A stretch of 64,000 bases of DNA from Bryopsis sp. KO-2023 (taxonomy: Eukaryota > Chlorophyta > Ulvophyceae > Bryopsidales > Bryopsidaceae), in contig BSYQ01000005.1 of NCBI GenBank assembly GCA_030272585.1, positions 1,302,001-1,366,000 of the forward strand. Direction: 5' to 3'. The notes under the pieces are model-generated. The model saw only the letters and a program-made list of their open reading frames with translations. It ran no database searches and was not told where the DNA came from. Both the position numbers and the translations under genes were made by a program. Each line of letters starts with the position of its first letter. Position 1 is the first letter of the stretch. This document shows, piece by piece, positions 11,501 through 25,311 of the stretch.

Positions 11501-13025
11501 AAAGTGTGGGGACCCCATCGAACGACCCCAACTCGACCCCAGTGCTCTTCAATGTCCCTGATTTTTTTCTTCTCGTTTGGATCCCAGAGCTGAATGAGCC
11601 CTCGTTGAGTTCCCACCGCCAAATAACCGCTGCTTCGACTCCAGGCAACCGAACTGACATCATCGTGATGAACAGCAAGGTCGCACAGTCGAGACACCTG
11701 TGGCAGAAACAAAAAGAAAGAACAAAAAAAAAAATGCTTATGCTGGAAGCAATTACTAAAAAAGCAAGATTAAAAGCAACATAAAAGAGGCATCACCATT
11801 GCCAGAACAGTGCCTCTGCCCACCTCTTGGGTCGTTGCATTCCACAAGTAAATGGTGGTCCCAAGGCTGATGGCAAGGAGATCTGACGAGGACCAATCGA
11901 CTGGATTGACGTAGAAGTCGTTTTTCAAGTCCGGAGCATCCAACGTCTATAAAAAATCAAAATCGAACAAGTTCACAAGACATCAGTTCACGAACACATG
12001 TTCAGTATATAGTGCTGGAGTCTTGTGCAATTGTTTTGGCCGGCAATCTTTTCTTTTTAGGTCGAACGATCCGGACGACCACAAGCAGTGCTGGAGCCGC
12101 GTGCAACTGTTTTCGCCGACAACCTTTGTTTTTAGAACGACAACCTCCATCGGATAAAAACAGCGAAAACGCGCGCGAGTTGGGGCACAAAATGGTAGGG
12201 AAGCTTCTACTGCTTTTATATATATATATATATATATATGACTGGATTTCTGGTATCCAATCTTTCGTTTTGGATTACCTTGAAGGGGCTCCCGCATACG
12301 TTCCTGTGTGACCTGAGGACGCCGCCAGCGAGGCTACCAGCTTCGATCGGATCTCTGGCAAACGGCGACAAGGAAGTGCCATCGTCGGATGGACCGTACT
12401 GATTCACCCTGGACCTGTAAAATCGGCGTTCGCAACGTTTTCCTCTTGGTCGTCAAAGCGTGAAAGAAAGAGGAAAAAACATCATTTTTGCTTACGCTCT
12501 GTTCGTCAGGACGTCAGGGTTCGACGCATTCCGCTCCAGCTGCACGCCTAATACCTCTGTGAGCAGCTTCAGCCGATACATTGGGTTCTGTGAAAAAAAC
12601 GAGCAGACCCTCATCAAACCTACACTCAACTGCAAAACTACAAACGCGATACAAAAAAGCCCAGAATCGAACGACGACAACGACGACATCATCCTTGACA
12701 CGTCGACGGCGAAAAACGCGTGGGAAGACCGCAGCGTGGTTTTTCGACGACGCATCCAGTGGCGACCGAAACGAAACCCCAGGCGACCTCAAGCCTCGTC
12801 CCTACTTTTTAATCTCTTTTTATAGGCGAAACTTTCGCACGGTTCTGGGCATCGAACCCACCTCGCTGGGACGATCGGCCATTCTCTGAAGCACCTCATT
12901 AACGGCGAGCTGTCGTTCAGCCCTGGAGCCCCGGCCTTCGAGGTCCCGTCCTTGCAAAGGTATCAAACGATCCGCAAACACTCCATATCGCCGTTTCCAT
13001 ATCGCCCTCAACCATCCTGACCATC
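2506..13025 (-). CDS. FZR: FZR/CDH1-type WD40 activator of the anaphase-promoting complex
   Basis: Substrate adaptor and activator of the APC/C ubiquitin ligase in mitotic exit, G1 and endocycles. Exons: 13025-12841, 12587-12496, 12414-12279, 11946-11824, 11697-11395, 11243-11053, 3199-2958, 2600-2506. All phases agree. Diagnostic segments are SPFKTLDAPDLKNDFY then VNPVDWSS (CDH1 rather than CDC20), VCGLEWSPDNILLASGGNDN, VSTHGYNTSSIKLW and the C-terminal IR tail (CVIR). The N-terminal C-box reads DRLIPLQ instead of DRxIPxR. At least 454 residues are seen. The first listed exon begins in mid-codon and no in-frame ATG was found, so the true start lies upstream, perhaps in the exon near 13.15-13.33 kb. 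The intron 11052-3200 contains a complete LTR retrotransposon; without it the intron would be about 90 bases. Confidence 0.88.
3239..3726 (-). repeat. 3' LTR of the Ty3 element (488 bp)
   Basis: In element orientation it starts TGATACCAGC and ends GCGATAACA. Compared with the 5' LTR and the solo LTR it lacks 26 bp lying between two copies of CTGACTCAC, which suggests a short-repeat deletion. Near its U3 start are several ACGT-core motifs (TGACGTC/GACGTCA). Confidence 0.95.
3731..3740 (-). other. Polypurine tract of the Ty3 element
   Basis: On the minus strand AGGGGGGAGG lies four bases upstream of the 3' LTR, the expected place for the plus-strand primer. Confidence 0.7.
3983..7852 (-). CDS. 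pol: Ty3 pol: protease, reverse transcriptase, RNase H, integrase, chromodomain
   Basis: Uninterrupted frame of 1289 codons. In order: aspartic protease with DTGS (about residue 152); reverse transcriptase with FIDDLLIY (about 519); RNase H starting at VISDASG (about 667); integrase zinc-binding HHCC segment (about 880-915) ending CEVCQ; integrase catalytic core with DLVTDLPP (about 939), ISDRDTRF (about 1000) and HPQSDGQSE (about 1030); and a C-terminal chromodomain (about 1234-1285, VVWKGYPLSEATWEP). This order with a terminal chromodomain defines the chromovirus clade. The frame is -1 relative to gag and overlaps it. The first methionines lie inside the gag zinc knuckle, so expression by frameshifting is more likely than internal initiation. 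It ends in TAG. Confidence 0.95.
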   Translation of the reverse strand: MFSMWKHRAWGKTVSQTVPSSESPEEGKLKEEASVGSAKPPDDIEMKEPTTKTPASLNDGVQETPVVAAPIAIEQEAYTLDGVTPGVLIQKKKQSQKRVDKQTEATVSLPTRVERNVEGKEPVQTAVAQAAAAYRGYELAGFIGAKKATAYIDTGSTANYISMDAVKELGLQYKPQETPVKFLDGTERKSVGRCYGIPFVCGKIQLSFDADVFPDSNHPILLGLPWLIHYNPKVDFKSGIITVNKGRKNVKLPLSVMPEYQLKPTGATELSFCSSGRIKRQIEKGEIKHIIMVVIRPEDESKTGVETIPEQREGDDLQKILQEDMDPRIKEVLTQYRKVFAKDLPKGVPPVRLGHEFRIDLEEGTEPMYRPLYKLSPLELDEVKRQLDYLLEMDFIEPSQSPFGAPILFVPKKDGGLRMCLDYRWLNKKTIKNRYPLPLPEEMIDRVHGAKYFTKIDLRSGYWQMPLREEDRPKTAFRSRFGHYQFKVLSFGLTNAPAQYMNMVNDIFKDMLDIFVLIFIDDLLIYSKSISEHVEHLAAVLARLQKYSLFAKATKSEICVRETDFCGFWLSEKGISAMDVKVKAIRDWKPLKTVTDVRSFLGMVSFYRRFIPDFAKIAGPLHDLTKKDVMWEWGSAQEQAFQTLKTALMGKPVLIHPNPVKDYTVISDASGEATGGVLCQDHGSGLQPIAFCSRRLSKSEQNYSVYERELLGIAYCLMQWRHYLEGCSGEVTVFTDHQPLTNFMDQKMMSRPQARWLRAGHFLSIKPKIQYIQGKLNLVADALSRSLPAENQVNVVSSLQPSMEEITLWEQATLADVEIKDIYTQILDGERIPGYGINESGLLIYQTQDGLMKLWVPQELRMKVLTEGHDNQISGHLGIERTLELMSRKYYWNDMKKDVQEYVRTCEVCQQMKPELRAQKGLLQPIPVADKKWDQITTDLVTDLPPVDGFDSIAVFVDRLTKMVKFIPCSKTIDAPGYARIFFDHIFRNHGIPSVIISDRDTRFTSKFWQELMKCVGTKVRMSTAFHPQSDGQSEVSIRTLENFLRPYVEDHPETWMQGLGMAEFAANNAVHTATGYSPFYLMYGVHPQLPGDLLAGKAQAEAESVQEMISHMQEVINDAKDRYKTAQEKMRQQANKRRRDVQFQVGEKVLLSTKTLNLSVLKHIPVKIRRRYIGPFVIAAAVGSVAYRLVLPDGWKLHPVFHVSKLRKLQESSKFPREVMAPPAELDSEGEEEFEVEAVVRHKFSGRKRRFLVVWKGYPLSEATWEPQDNLLNASEILADYKRRAGIR
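7765..10047 (-). CDS. gag: Ty3 gag with long coiled-coil extension and CCHC zinc knuckle
   Basis: A 760-residue structural protein. The N-terminal part (about 60-290) is glutamine- and glutamate-rich with coiled-coil character. A proline/glycine-rich linker follows (about 360-500), then a retrotransposon gag (capsid-like) domain beginning LTPPEKFTGDERMSATEW. An arginine/glycine stretch precedes one zinc knuckle, CFLCGSTEHGVRQC (CX2CX4HX4C). The extension of nearly 500 residues before the capsid domain is long for a Ty3 gag. It ends at TAA 7765-7767. Confidence 0.92.
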   Translation of the reverse strand: MPGKSTESQATRMALVPVVTESDMVAISDEVMEGSEVQPMVHQQIQNIQINGSDHTEMQRQIEVWGGTVTNHLQQSLTSMQSQVQQVQVELYTHREQAELHQSTLKEELQSALVHSLEEQSRKLQQTQELHAKDFYQSLTANTNTQLKDLGEQLRSTGKDHAVGMAQWKNKNQTELELFQKKQLALQEQLMLVQKKQQEDINAQLYEVSQHMQRMQKQLMEERESMTNTMTSILQGELDSYPAVIQKMVATAVDETTTAIEDKYNNAEGQKADLEETRWALTDPEYQKAVDGWMKDGILRTPIPPQVMQVHMMQATQTVQNTEEGETEGQTQDIPTSGQPPVQQVIPATSTGAVPPGPSSLGLIDLTSGQQLSMGLPPPILQPPAVTIAPPATFTLGTTPAPSGMGIRPPNPFEQLTSQRAPSGGAPGGNPGDPNGSNGPNGPDRPGMPRASGSGHPGPGNGGDGGGGDGGGPPGGGPPDRDPSGTSGGSGQGPDRPYSKQIKLTPPEKFTGDERMSATEWILGMKRWLQNQHILERDWLSCFQSHLQGDALSWLNLMDIQIMNQEKAEYASWQEFTQELRNVFEPVSLIETARKQLRTLRQTGTALGYIRLFRKLMFRLPNLPQEERYAAFVDGLSDRNMQAQVMTLCDGDLDKAILTVQRLSATIGSRGGTTSSFRGRGRGRGRFGQRNTQMSAMMSAATSQLPPAANSVKAVQQRGQMGSRPSRGGSFKCFLCGSTEHGVRQCPKLSQAQKALKKGN
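7768..7774 (-). promoter_or_regulatory. Probable -1 ribosomal frameshift site (GGGAAAC) between gag and pol
   Basis: On the minus strand the heptamer GGGAAAC sits in the phase required for tandem slippage (G GGA AAC) directly before the gag TAA. Slipping back one base continues in pol as CTA AAA GAG. A downstream structure was not modelled. Confidence 0.7.
10463..10476 (-). other. Primer-binding site of the Ty3 element
   Basis: Four bases after the 5' LTR, in element orientation, comes TGGTTTCGGAGCCC. It begins with TGG, complementary to the CCA end of a tRNA. The matching tRNA would end CTCCGAAACCA; I cannot name it. Confidence 0.55.
10481..10994 (-). repeat. 5' LTR of the Ty3 element (514 bp)
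   Basis: It carries the 26-bp segment missing from the 3' LTR. Otherwise it differs by three substitutions over about 488 shared bases. It is followed by the ATATA target duplication. Confidence 0.95.
12010..12140. repeat. Diverged tandem duplication in an FZR intron
   Basis: Two copies of about 55-60 bases, each starting GTGCTGGAG and ending in TTTTTAG plus ACGA-like sequence, lie one after the other with scattered mismatches. Confidence 0.55.
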
Positions 13026-13089
13026 CTGCAAAAAAGAAACAAAAAGGTTTTTTGCAGTCATTTTTAGAAAAAAAAAAGAGAGAATCAAC

Positions 13090-14955
13090 ACATATGCCAG
13101 CAAAAACGATGCCATGCCTTGAAGTTGAAAACAGGGTAAAAGTCGCGTACGGTTATTTTCAATATCACAGAGTTTGGCAATCGTTTCCCTGATTGATGCA
13201 TCCCAGTTGATGACCGACACAAATTCAACACCACTTATAAAACAGAAAAAAACCCTCCATGTACCACGAGGCCATGACCTTCCACATGAATTTGATTGGC
13301 TCCCTCCAACTCCTCCACTTTGCAGGATGTCAGCAACGATTCGTAAATGTTTCGACAACCCTCCACTTCCAGGCTCAAGTCTACGAACAGCTCTATTTCA
13401 GAAGTCCGATGGTTTATGTCTTGGGTCGGCGGCTTCGACGTAATTTCGACATTGCCCAACAAAAAGCTCGTTGTGAGTTTCGTCCGCTCCAATCCCCCGT
13501 GCATTGCAAAGACGACCATTGCAAACAAAACTGAAACGGCCCATATCATTCATTTGGCGATTCAGTGGTGGTAGGAAAAACACTCCATGTTTTATCAACA
13601 TTGTGGAATGAATCATGGATTTTGGAGGGGTTTGATGGAGATATTGTGGCGATGTATGATGCTCGAAGGAAAAAACAAAAATCAAAATTGATGGGGTGGA
13701 ATCGAAATAAATATATATAATTGAGAATGATAGGCAGCGAGAAAACCATCAGTTCCGTACAGTCGAATCTTACTTTGGTGAAACTTTCGTACGATTCTCA
13801 CCCTGAGTTTCGACACAAGGTCCCCAGCCAATTCTACAATATCTGCAATGTTGTCAGGGCATCCGGCGGCCCGACTCAAATTGTCACACATTACGCACAC
13901 GGAGCTGTACTGCAACTGCCAAAACAACAAAAAAAAGTCACAAAAAGTTTTATACTTTTTTGTTTTTTTCCCCAATCTTTCGACTTTTTTTCAACTTTCA
14001 ATCTGGAACAGTAGGAGACTTACATGAAAAAAGACCTTTCCAAGCTCTGTGGAAAATGCATGTTCCGGGCCCGACACAGAAAACTCTGGAAGTTGGTAAA
14101 CGGCGTGGGACAACCACAGCACATCATCAGATCCTTGCAGTTTATGTCAAGCATCGATGTTGGACAGCATTGCTGACCCCAGCGTTTCCAACGAATTCTG
14201 CATTTGCGTAGTTCTGAAGGGCAACCCCTCCGAACAGCTGCTTTTCCTCACGAACCTTACATCTGAGAAATTTGCTACCACTGCATCCAACACAGCCGCC
14301 CCCACATTGGCTGCCAGGTTTCGGAACTCCACATTCCATGCATCCGACGAACAGCACTCCTTCTCCTCCCTTTCTCCACGCTGTGCAGTGCTTTCACAGC
14401 GCCTTCCAGTCAGGACCGCACCAACAAAAATCCCCATGCTCGGGGTGTGACACACGGACCGAAACCATCAGCGATTTCGAAGGATGAGGTGCCCTCAGCT
14501 TCCTTGCAACACAACCAATCGAAGATAACCCAAGCCAACACTACAAGCTATATATTAGAGAAACCTCACAACATGGTATGGCCTGAAGCCACAAATGGGG
14601 GATCACCTCTGCTATGCATTTCTCCAGGTCGCCGTTCTGAGAATAACAGTAGTGGACGCTGATTGGGTTTTCAACATACCCACAACTCGCAGGGTTGGTA
14701 AGCAATTTCACAGCCCCTGTGCAAACAAACATCGGTCTGACATCACTGCTCCACTGCACCATCTGTTTCGGTTTTCGCTGGGACTTGATCTGCGTTCCAG
14801 TGGTGCTTCGATTGGAGTTTCCACCAAGGAGGGGGATCATCCAAATCCACGATCACCATTCGAACTGGGTAACTGTGCATAACAGAACAAAAAAATATGC
14901 AGTCAAGCAAAGGGTGAATTGGCCCATTTGCACAGGACCTTCAGCCTGAGTTGGG

Positions 14956-14996
<41 letters not shown>

Positions 14997-15850
14997 ATCA
15001 TCCAAAGTACAGGTAAGTAAAGGTCAGAAAATCCATCTCTTGTCGGAGCATGAGTTGGTGGCGTGATTGCATGGGCAGGTGTCAGTGATTCCAACCACGA
15101 CAGGGGGTTGCAGGCGACCTCGTAGCGCTTTCTGCGGAAACCAGGCCACCCTTTCTCATGATCTACAACTGAGGGTCCACAGATCAACGAAACAACAGGG
15201 AAATGCAGGGAAGTGCGACTTGCAGGGGTCGTTGCGAGATGTCGCCGTGTCGAGGCCATACAGGATATGATTCGGTTTCTTCACTGATACCAGCCGCCAC
15301 CAACTCAACCGACGCCTCCAGATCGCAGGACCCTCTGATAACTGATGGTCTCGCTTGCGGGTGGCTGCACTTTCGGGCCGCAGGTCGATCGAGTGAAAGG
15401 CGTCACGTCAGTATGAGACGACGTGATGCATTCGCTGTAACATCAATGCCTCGGAAGCGGTTGTTTGGGCTGCTGCTTGCTCATGTGAACGGGGGTTGGC
15501 TGAGAAGGTGAGGATGTCTATGGCAGAGGCGCAGCCGCCACTGAGAACCGAGCATCGCATCGTGAGAAACGTACGTTTGGTGGGCGGGATTACAGGTGAA
15601 ATTTGGGTAAAAACGACACGCGTTCATCGGTGCTGCTCGATGGATCCAGCAACGGCCGAATTCGCATGTGTTGAACGTCCGTTTGGTGTGATCGAAAAAC
15701 ACTCTCCAGGTTTGGCAAAAACGATGGAGGTGGAGGCTGCTGCGACGGATCCAGGAGAAAGTGGACGAACGGGATGGCACAGGTGGACATCCTATTGTTG
15801 GCGATCCCAAGGAGACGGCGGGATGCCCGTCGTGATCGATGGAAATGCTC
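13090..15850 (-). CDS. Unidentified spliced locus upstream of FZR (boundaries uncertain)
   Basis: Several minus-strand segments have coding character and plausible splice borders: 15850-15594 (opening EHFHRSRRASRRLLGIANN), about 14840-14570 (with LLTNPASCGYVENPISVHYC), about 14130-14024 (DDVLWLSHAVYQLPEF..., donor GTAAGT), about 13918-13825 (with VCVMCDNLSRAAGCPDNIAD), and 13530-13290 (with SEIELFVDLSLEVEGC). I do not recognise a family. Phases are not consistent across all segments, so the locus may be decayed or represent more than one gene, and the last segment may supply the FZR start. A (CA)n run at 14961-14993 lies inside. Confidence 0.33.
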
Positions 15851-16317
15851 CTGCGGGAGAGGAAAAAGGTGCGAAAGCAGGACTCCAGTCGGGCGTGGAG
15901 CTGCACCTAAAGATTTGGATATTGGAATGAAATGTATGCAGGGCTGGAACGTACCTGTGAATATGAAGATGGTGGATGGATATCCAAAAATGATAAAAAT
16001 ACTATATGAATGAATGAATGTTTAATCTGAATTCGGCAAACTTGCCCAACGAAGGCCATCCACAACGAGGTGATTTAGCCCGAGCCCTTCAGAAAAAAAA
16101 TCCAGGTAGATTTAATCAGTTCCAGAAAAACCAGTTGCATCTAAGGTAAACCTAATAGAAAATCCCTTGTGAAAGTGCCTAGCATCCTGGACAACGAAAA
16201 CTGCGTAAAAGTTTCATGGGGGGAAAAAAAAACAACAACAATTAATGCTCGTTGCAAGTAACATGATATTTAGGAAAACATGTCATTGACAGCAGGGTTT
16301 GCCACATATTTTTGCAG
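15851..16317. other. No supported gene; holds one copy of a dispersed repeat
   Basis: Only the short repeat at 16007-16077 stands out (see separate entry). Confidence 0.5.
16007..16077 (+). repeat. Short dispersed repeat, copy A
   Basis: An (ATGA)n stretch is followed by a core GGCAAACTTGCCCAACGAAG that continues to CACAACGAG. The same core lies inverted at 33041-33120 with one mismatch in about 37 bases. GGCAAACTTGCC can form a small hairpin. Confidence 0.7.
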
Positions 16318-17320
16318 GAGTTTTTGAAACACACAGCAGCTACTGGGGATGGATGCAGCAAATTTCTGTTGGAGGGTCACTGTCCTTTCGGAGATCGATG
16401 CAAATTTGGTCACGATTTGGAGGGTTATTTGAAAAAGAAAATGAAAGATTTGCCCGGATGCTGTCCTTTTTCCAAGGTTGCCGAGAAGTGCAAATTCGGT
16501 GAGGGGACCAATTGAAATTAAAAAAAAAAAATGCATTTCGCATAAGCTTACTGCTGCAGTTCGCGTTTAAAGAGTGTCCAGAAAAAAGGTCAAACCCATG
16601 ATTGCTTTTTTTTTTTTTTTTTTACAAGAAAATGCCCAACTCTGGTGGAAAACGCTAAAGCGAAAACAACCTGATGCATTCAAGTTTTGGGGGATTCTTC
16701 TTTGGCTGTTTTTTTTTTGCTTTGCTTTCCTTTGCTAAGTGTATATACATCCAAACCTCATGCTGTTGGTGTGGGGGGGGGGTGGCTTTTCCTTCTTTTT
16801 TCACCAACAAAGGCTAATTTCGTTCAGGGATGTAGGTGTGACCTGCCGGTGGAGTTCAACGCAGGACGGGGGCTCTACGCCAGACTTTCAATTGGATGCA
16901 AAATCAGAAAGTGAAAATGAACCCAAGAAAGGGGATTGCGATGAGAAAAAATAAGACATCTCCATTCCAGAATTTGTGGTTCTGAACGTCCCTGCCAAAA
17001 TCGAAGAGCCGATCAATGGATTGAAAAAAGACCTGCAAACGAAGCTCAGAAAACAGCAGTATGATTTCTCCAAGGTGATTTTTTGCATGCCCTCGCCGTT
17101 TTTGGGACCGTTTCAAACATCCCTTTGTCAAGCCTTTCTGGATTTCCAAAACGAGAGATCCACTACCTGGCCCCACATGCAACATGTTTTTTTTTTCGAA
17201 CTCACCACCATCAGTTGCAGCCAGTCAAAAACCACAGTTGCGACGTCAATGCACAGGGAAAGTCCGCTGTATTTGTGGGGAGTTGTTCCAGCACAGCAAG
17301 AATTCTGCTCAAGTCAGGAT
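16318..17320 (+). pseudogene. DUS3: Decayed DUS3-like tRNA-dihydrouridine synthase fragment
   Basis: The exon 16318-16498 encodes a CCCH zinc finger, CX8CX5CX3H (first Cys in GDGCSKF, ending CKFGHD), followed by LEGYLKKKMKDLPGCCPF and a second finger. The next exon, starting at 16836, restores KCKFGVTCRW. It ends at 17074 with LQTKLRKQQYDFSK, the DUS3 linker. A TAA at 16951 lies in frame, but a possible 62-base intron (GTGAAA...TTCCAG) would remove it. Beyond that, pieces of the FMN-binding dihydrouridine-synthase domain are visible in different frames: LDFQNE, then HYLAPHAT, then QLRRQC...CICGEL, matching the family's RGK-LAPLTTVGN-LPFRR-CGEMA region. The rest of the catalytic barrel was not found. 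The known role is D47 synthesis in cytosolic tRNA; this copy is probably inactive. Confidence 0.55.
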
Positions 17321-18503
17321 GGATGGAAGGGTCAGCGAAAATTCTTTCACCGAGATTCTTTGTCTAGTTTGTGTGTGTGTGTGTGTTTTTTTGGTTCGAG
17401 GTTTGGGGGAATCACTTTCAATTTCAGTAAAAGTTTTCTGCTCCTATTTCTATTCTTTCGCTTGAGAGTAAAGACAACAATGTCAAAATTCTTATGGGAT
17501 ACGTGCGCGTGGGGTTTCGACGTGACGTCTTTTTACTACTTTTGACTGGATGTTGGGTTTTTAGTTGGGTTTTTTTCGTTGGTTTTTTTTCTCTCTCTCC
17601 ATCTGGAACTATTGATTTTGCAAGCTCACAGACAGAAAACAGTTTTGTTTTTTTTAAATTAATTTCTTCATCAGGAAAAAGGACTGCGGTTGATTCGATG
17701 GGATTGGGCTAAGTTTGGATATTTTGTCTAGATGGCAGACGGCTTCAACCTATTAATCCAAGGAAAATTCGTTTTCTACATATACAATTTGTCATTCAAC
17801 GTTGGTCAAAACCATTTCTCCACAGAACATTCTGGGAGCTGTTCACTCAAATCCCTGGCCAAGAAAAAAAAGAAAAAAAACTAAAAGAAAAAAAACGAGC
17901 AGTCTACACAAAACTACTGTTTAGCAAATTGCAAGAAGTACACCTGCTGTGACCGATTAGGTAATAGGTAACTGGCTGTTGGCCAGCAAATGGGGATGCA
18001 ACAGGAGCCCTGGCAGTAATTGGTTAGTATCCAGACAACCAATATATCTGTATTGGTTCGTATACAGATAGGAATATTTGTAAGGGCTTTTTGTCAGGAT
18101 GGAACAACGGGGAGGGGAAGAGATCAATTCAACGACATGTGGTGACTTAAGGATTGATCCACCATCTACTTTTTTTTTTCTTTTCCAAAAAAAACATTTG
18201 GAACTTTGGTCAGGAAAACAACTGTTGCACTTTCAAAAACTGAAGTCTTAAAAAGAACTTAATAACAGGTTCCCCAAGGATAGCAAAATAACTTGACAGC
18301 ATCTATGTCAATTCCTCGCCAGTTGGTCTTTTTGTGCAAAAATGAAATATTGTCACTATATTATATATCTATATCTATATATATTTGTTTTTGTCTAGAA
18401 AAACAAATTTTTGACCACGTCCCATTCATATGCAATTCCTCACGCTACCACTTACATTTAAAACACGAAAAAAAAAAATCAGCACCCCCCAAATTAAATC
18501 AGA
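17321..18503. other. No supported gene
   Basis: T-rich sequence, a (GT)n run near 17370 and short chance frames. No catalytic remainder of DUS3 could be recognised. Confidence 0.45.
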
Positions 18504-23639
<5,136 letters not shown>

Positions 23640-23903
23640 CTTGGGAAAAAAAACAAAGAAAAAAAAAAAAAAAAGACTCCCTGTACTGCCCTGCCTGCGA
23701 GTGGCGCAAAATCCGTGATACTTTTAGGAATACGCAACCGGAATCCACACTCCAGCGATCGAGTTATCTGGTGGCGATCGCGCCACTCAGCGCCGCCACC
23801 AGGCTCGCGCGCGCCGTCTGAGGGTGACTCACCCGTCCGAGGATGACTCAGCTGCCCCCCAACGCCCCCTGGCGCGTGTGCGCCGGCGCGTCTGCAAGGA
23901 TAA

Positions 23904-24647
23904 GAGCATCTCCACCGCTGCACTGCAAACGACACTGTAAATTACTAATATACAGTGGCACCCCGAGCACGCAAAAACGACGTGGCACTGTAAAAGTCGA
24001 CCTACCCCCACCGGCGATACTGTAAACACGTACTGTAAAATAGGTTACGAGTGTTCTGGCTCGCACAGGAGTTGCGCAGGCCGGCGCGCGGAGCGTGGCA
24101 CCTTATAATAGTGTTTTTTGAGGGAACGCTGTCGTGAAAAGGCATCTCCGAGTATCGGCTGGCCGTTGCGACCGTATGCAAAATATTCTCAATGTTTCGA
24201 AAGGACATTCGTGTTCAAAGGGAGCTTGGGAGTCGTGTAAAAACATACTAGGAAGTCAGTTGGGTTCGGTAGTCTCGATAGGCGCAAGGATCTGTCGAAA
24301 TTCGGGCGTGGGTGGGTGTGGAAACCGCCAAGGGCCAGGACCAAAACGATTCCATGTTGTTAAAAGTTCCGAAAACACAGGTCTTCAGATCTTGACAACC
24401 GACAACAGAAAGGGCGGCGTCTTTTTACCCTAGCGAAGTCGTGTTTCCGTCTTTCCCGCCTTCCCGCACTTTTTAGCGTATACGGTAAAACGGCCGGATT
24501 TGCAGTTTTCCTTGCGTATTTTGCAGTAGCGCTTACTAATTTGCGATAGCGTTTACAGTTTACAGTGTGCCGGTGGGGGTTCATTTTTCGAAATTACGGC
24601 AAAATAGCGTTTACAGTACCGTTTGCAGTATAGCGGTGGAGATGCTC
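23904..24647. mobile_element. PIF/Harbinger-type MITE (744 bp)
   Basis: The inverted ends GAGCATCTCCACCGCT...AGCGGTGGAGATGCTC are flanked by TAA at 23901-23903 and 24648-24650. GAGCATCTCCA ends with TWA target duplications are typical of plant PIF/Harbinger elements. No coding capacity. Its left end lies just upstream of the NSUN2-like locus and may contain or displace that gene's promoter. Confidence 0.85.
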
Positions 24648-25311
24648 TAAGGGCACATCCACCCGTGTACGCCTCCGCTTCCGCTTCCTGCTGACGCGTA
24701 ACGCATTAAAAAAATTGGACCCACCGGTCTACGCGTACGCTTACGCAACTCATCCGTATACGCTTCCATCACCCCCAAACACGCTTCCGACAGTTGCGGA
24801 AGCGTAGGTACTGGTCGCAAAATTGGAGTCACGTAATCCAAGTCAAATAGACACAAACCTGCACCTCCTTCTAGCTTTCTGGTTATTTTTCACGACGAGC
24901 TTGTTTCTAATCGGCACCAGGCCCGCGCAGTACTCTGCAAGGACGAGTTACAGTTCGTGTAGTCGTCGCCGACCAAGCCGTTTGTAGTAGACGACAGGTT
25001 TGCGCTGTACCTGCAGCGTGAAGAGTTCGAGTCTCTTCCGTCTATATAAGCAGTGTGATCGAATAGCAGAACACACCTGTCGATACAATACAAGCAAGGA
25101 AGCAAGGAGAAAAGCAAGCAAGGAAGGAAGCAAGCAAGCATGGACGGCATCAGGGGCGTTGAGTCCAGGTGAAACAAGAAACTACTGAGGGAGGTATGGT
25201 GTTCTATTTGTGAGGTTGAGCCAGAAACAGAAAACATTATTAAAAAAACCCATAAAAAAACCTTAAAAAAAAAAGAATTCTTATCATTGTGATTCTCTTA
25301 TTTTTCTCCAA

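Noticed and set aside
16836-17074. In-frame TAA in the DUS3-like exon taken as proof of inactivation
   Set aside because: A 62-base GT-AG intron in correct phase would remove it, so this stop alone is not evidence; the decay call rests on the later frame changes and missing catalytic part.
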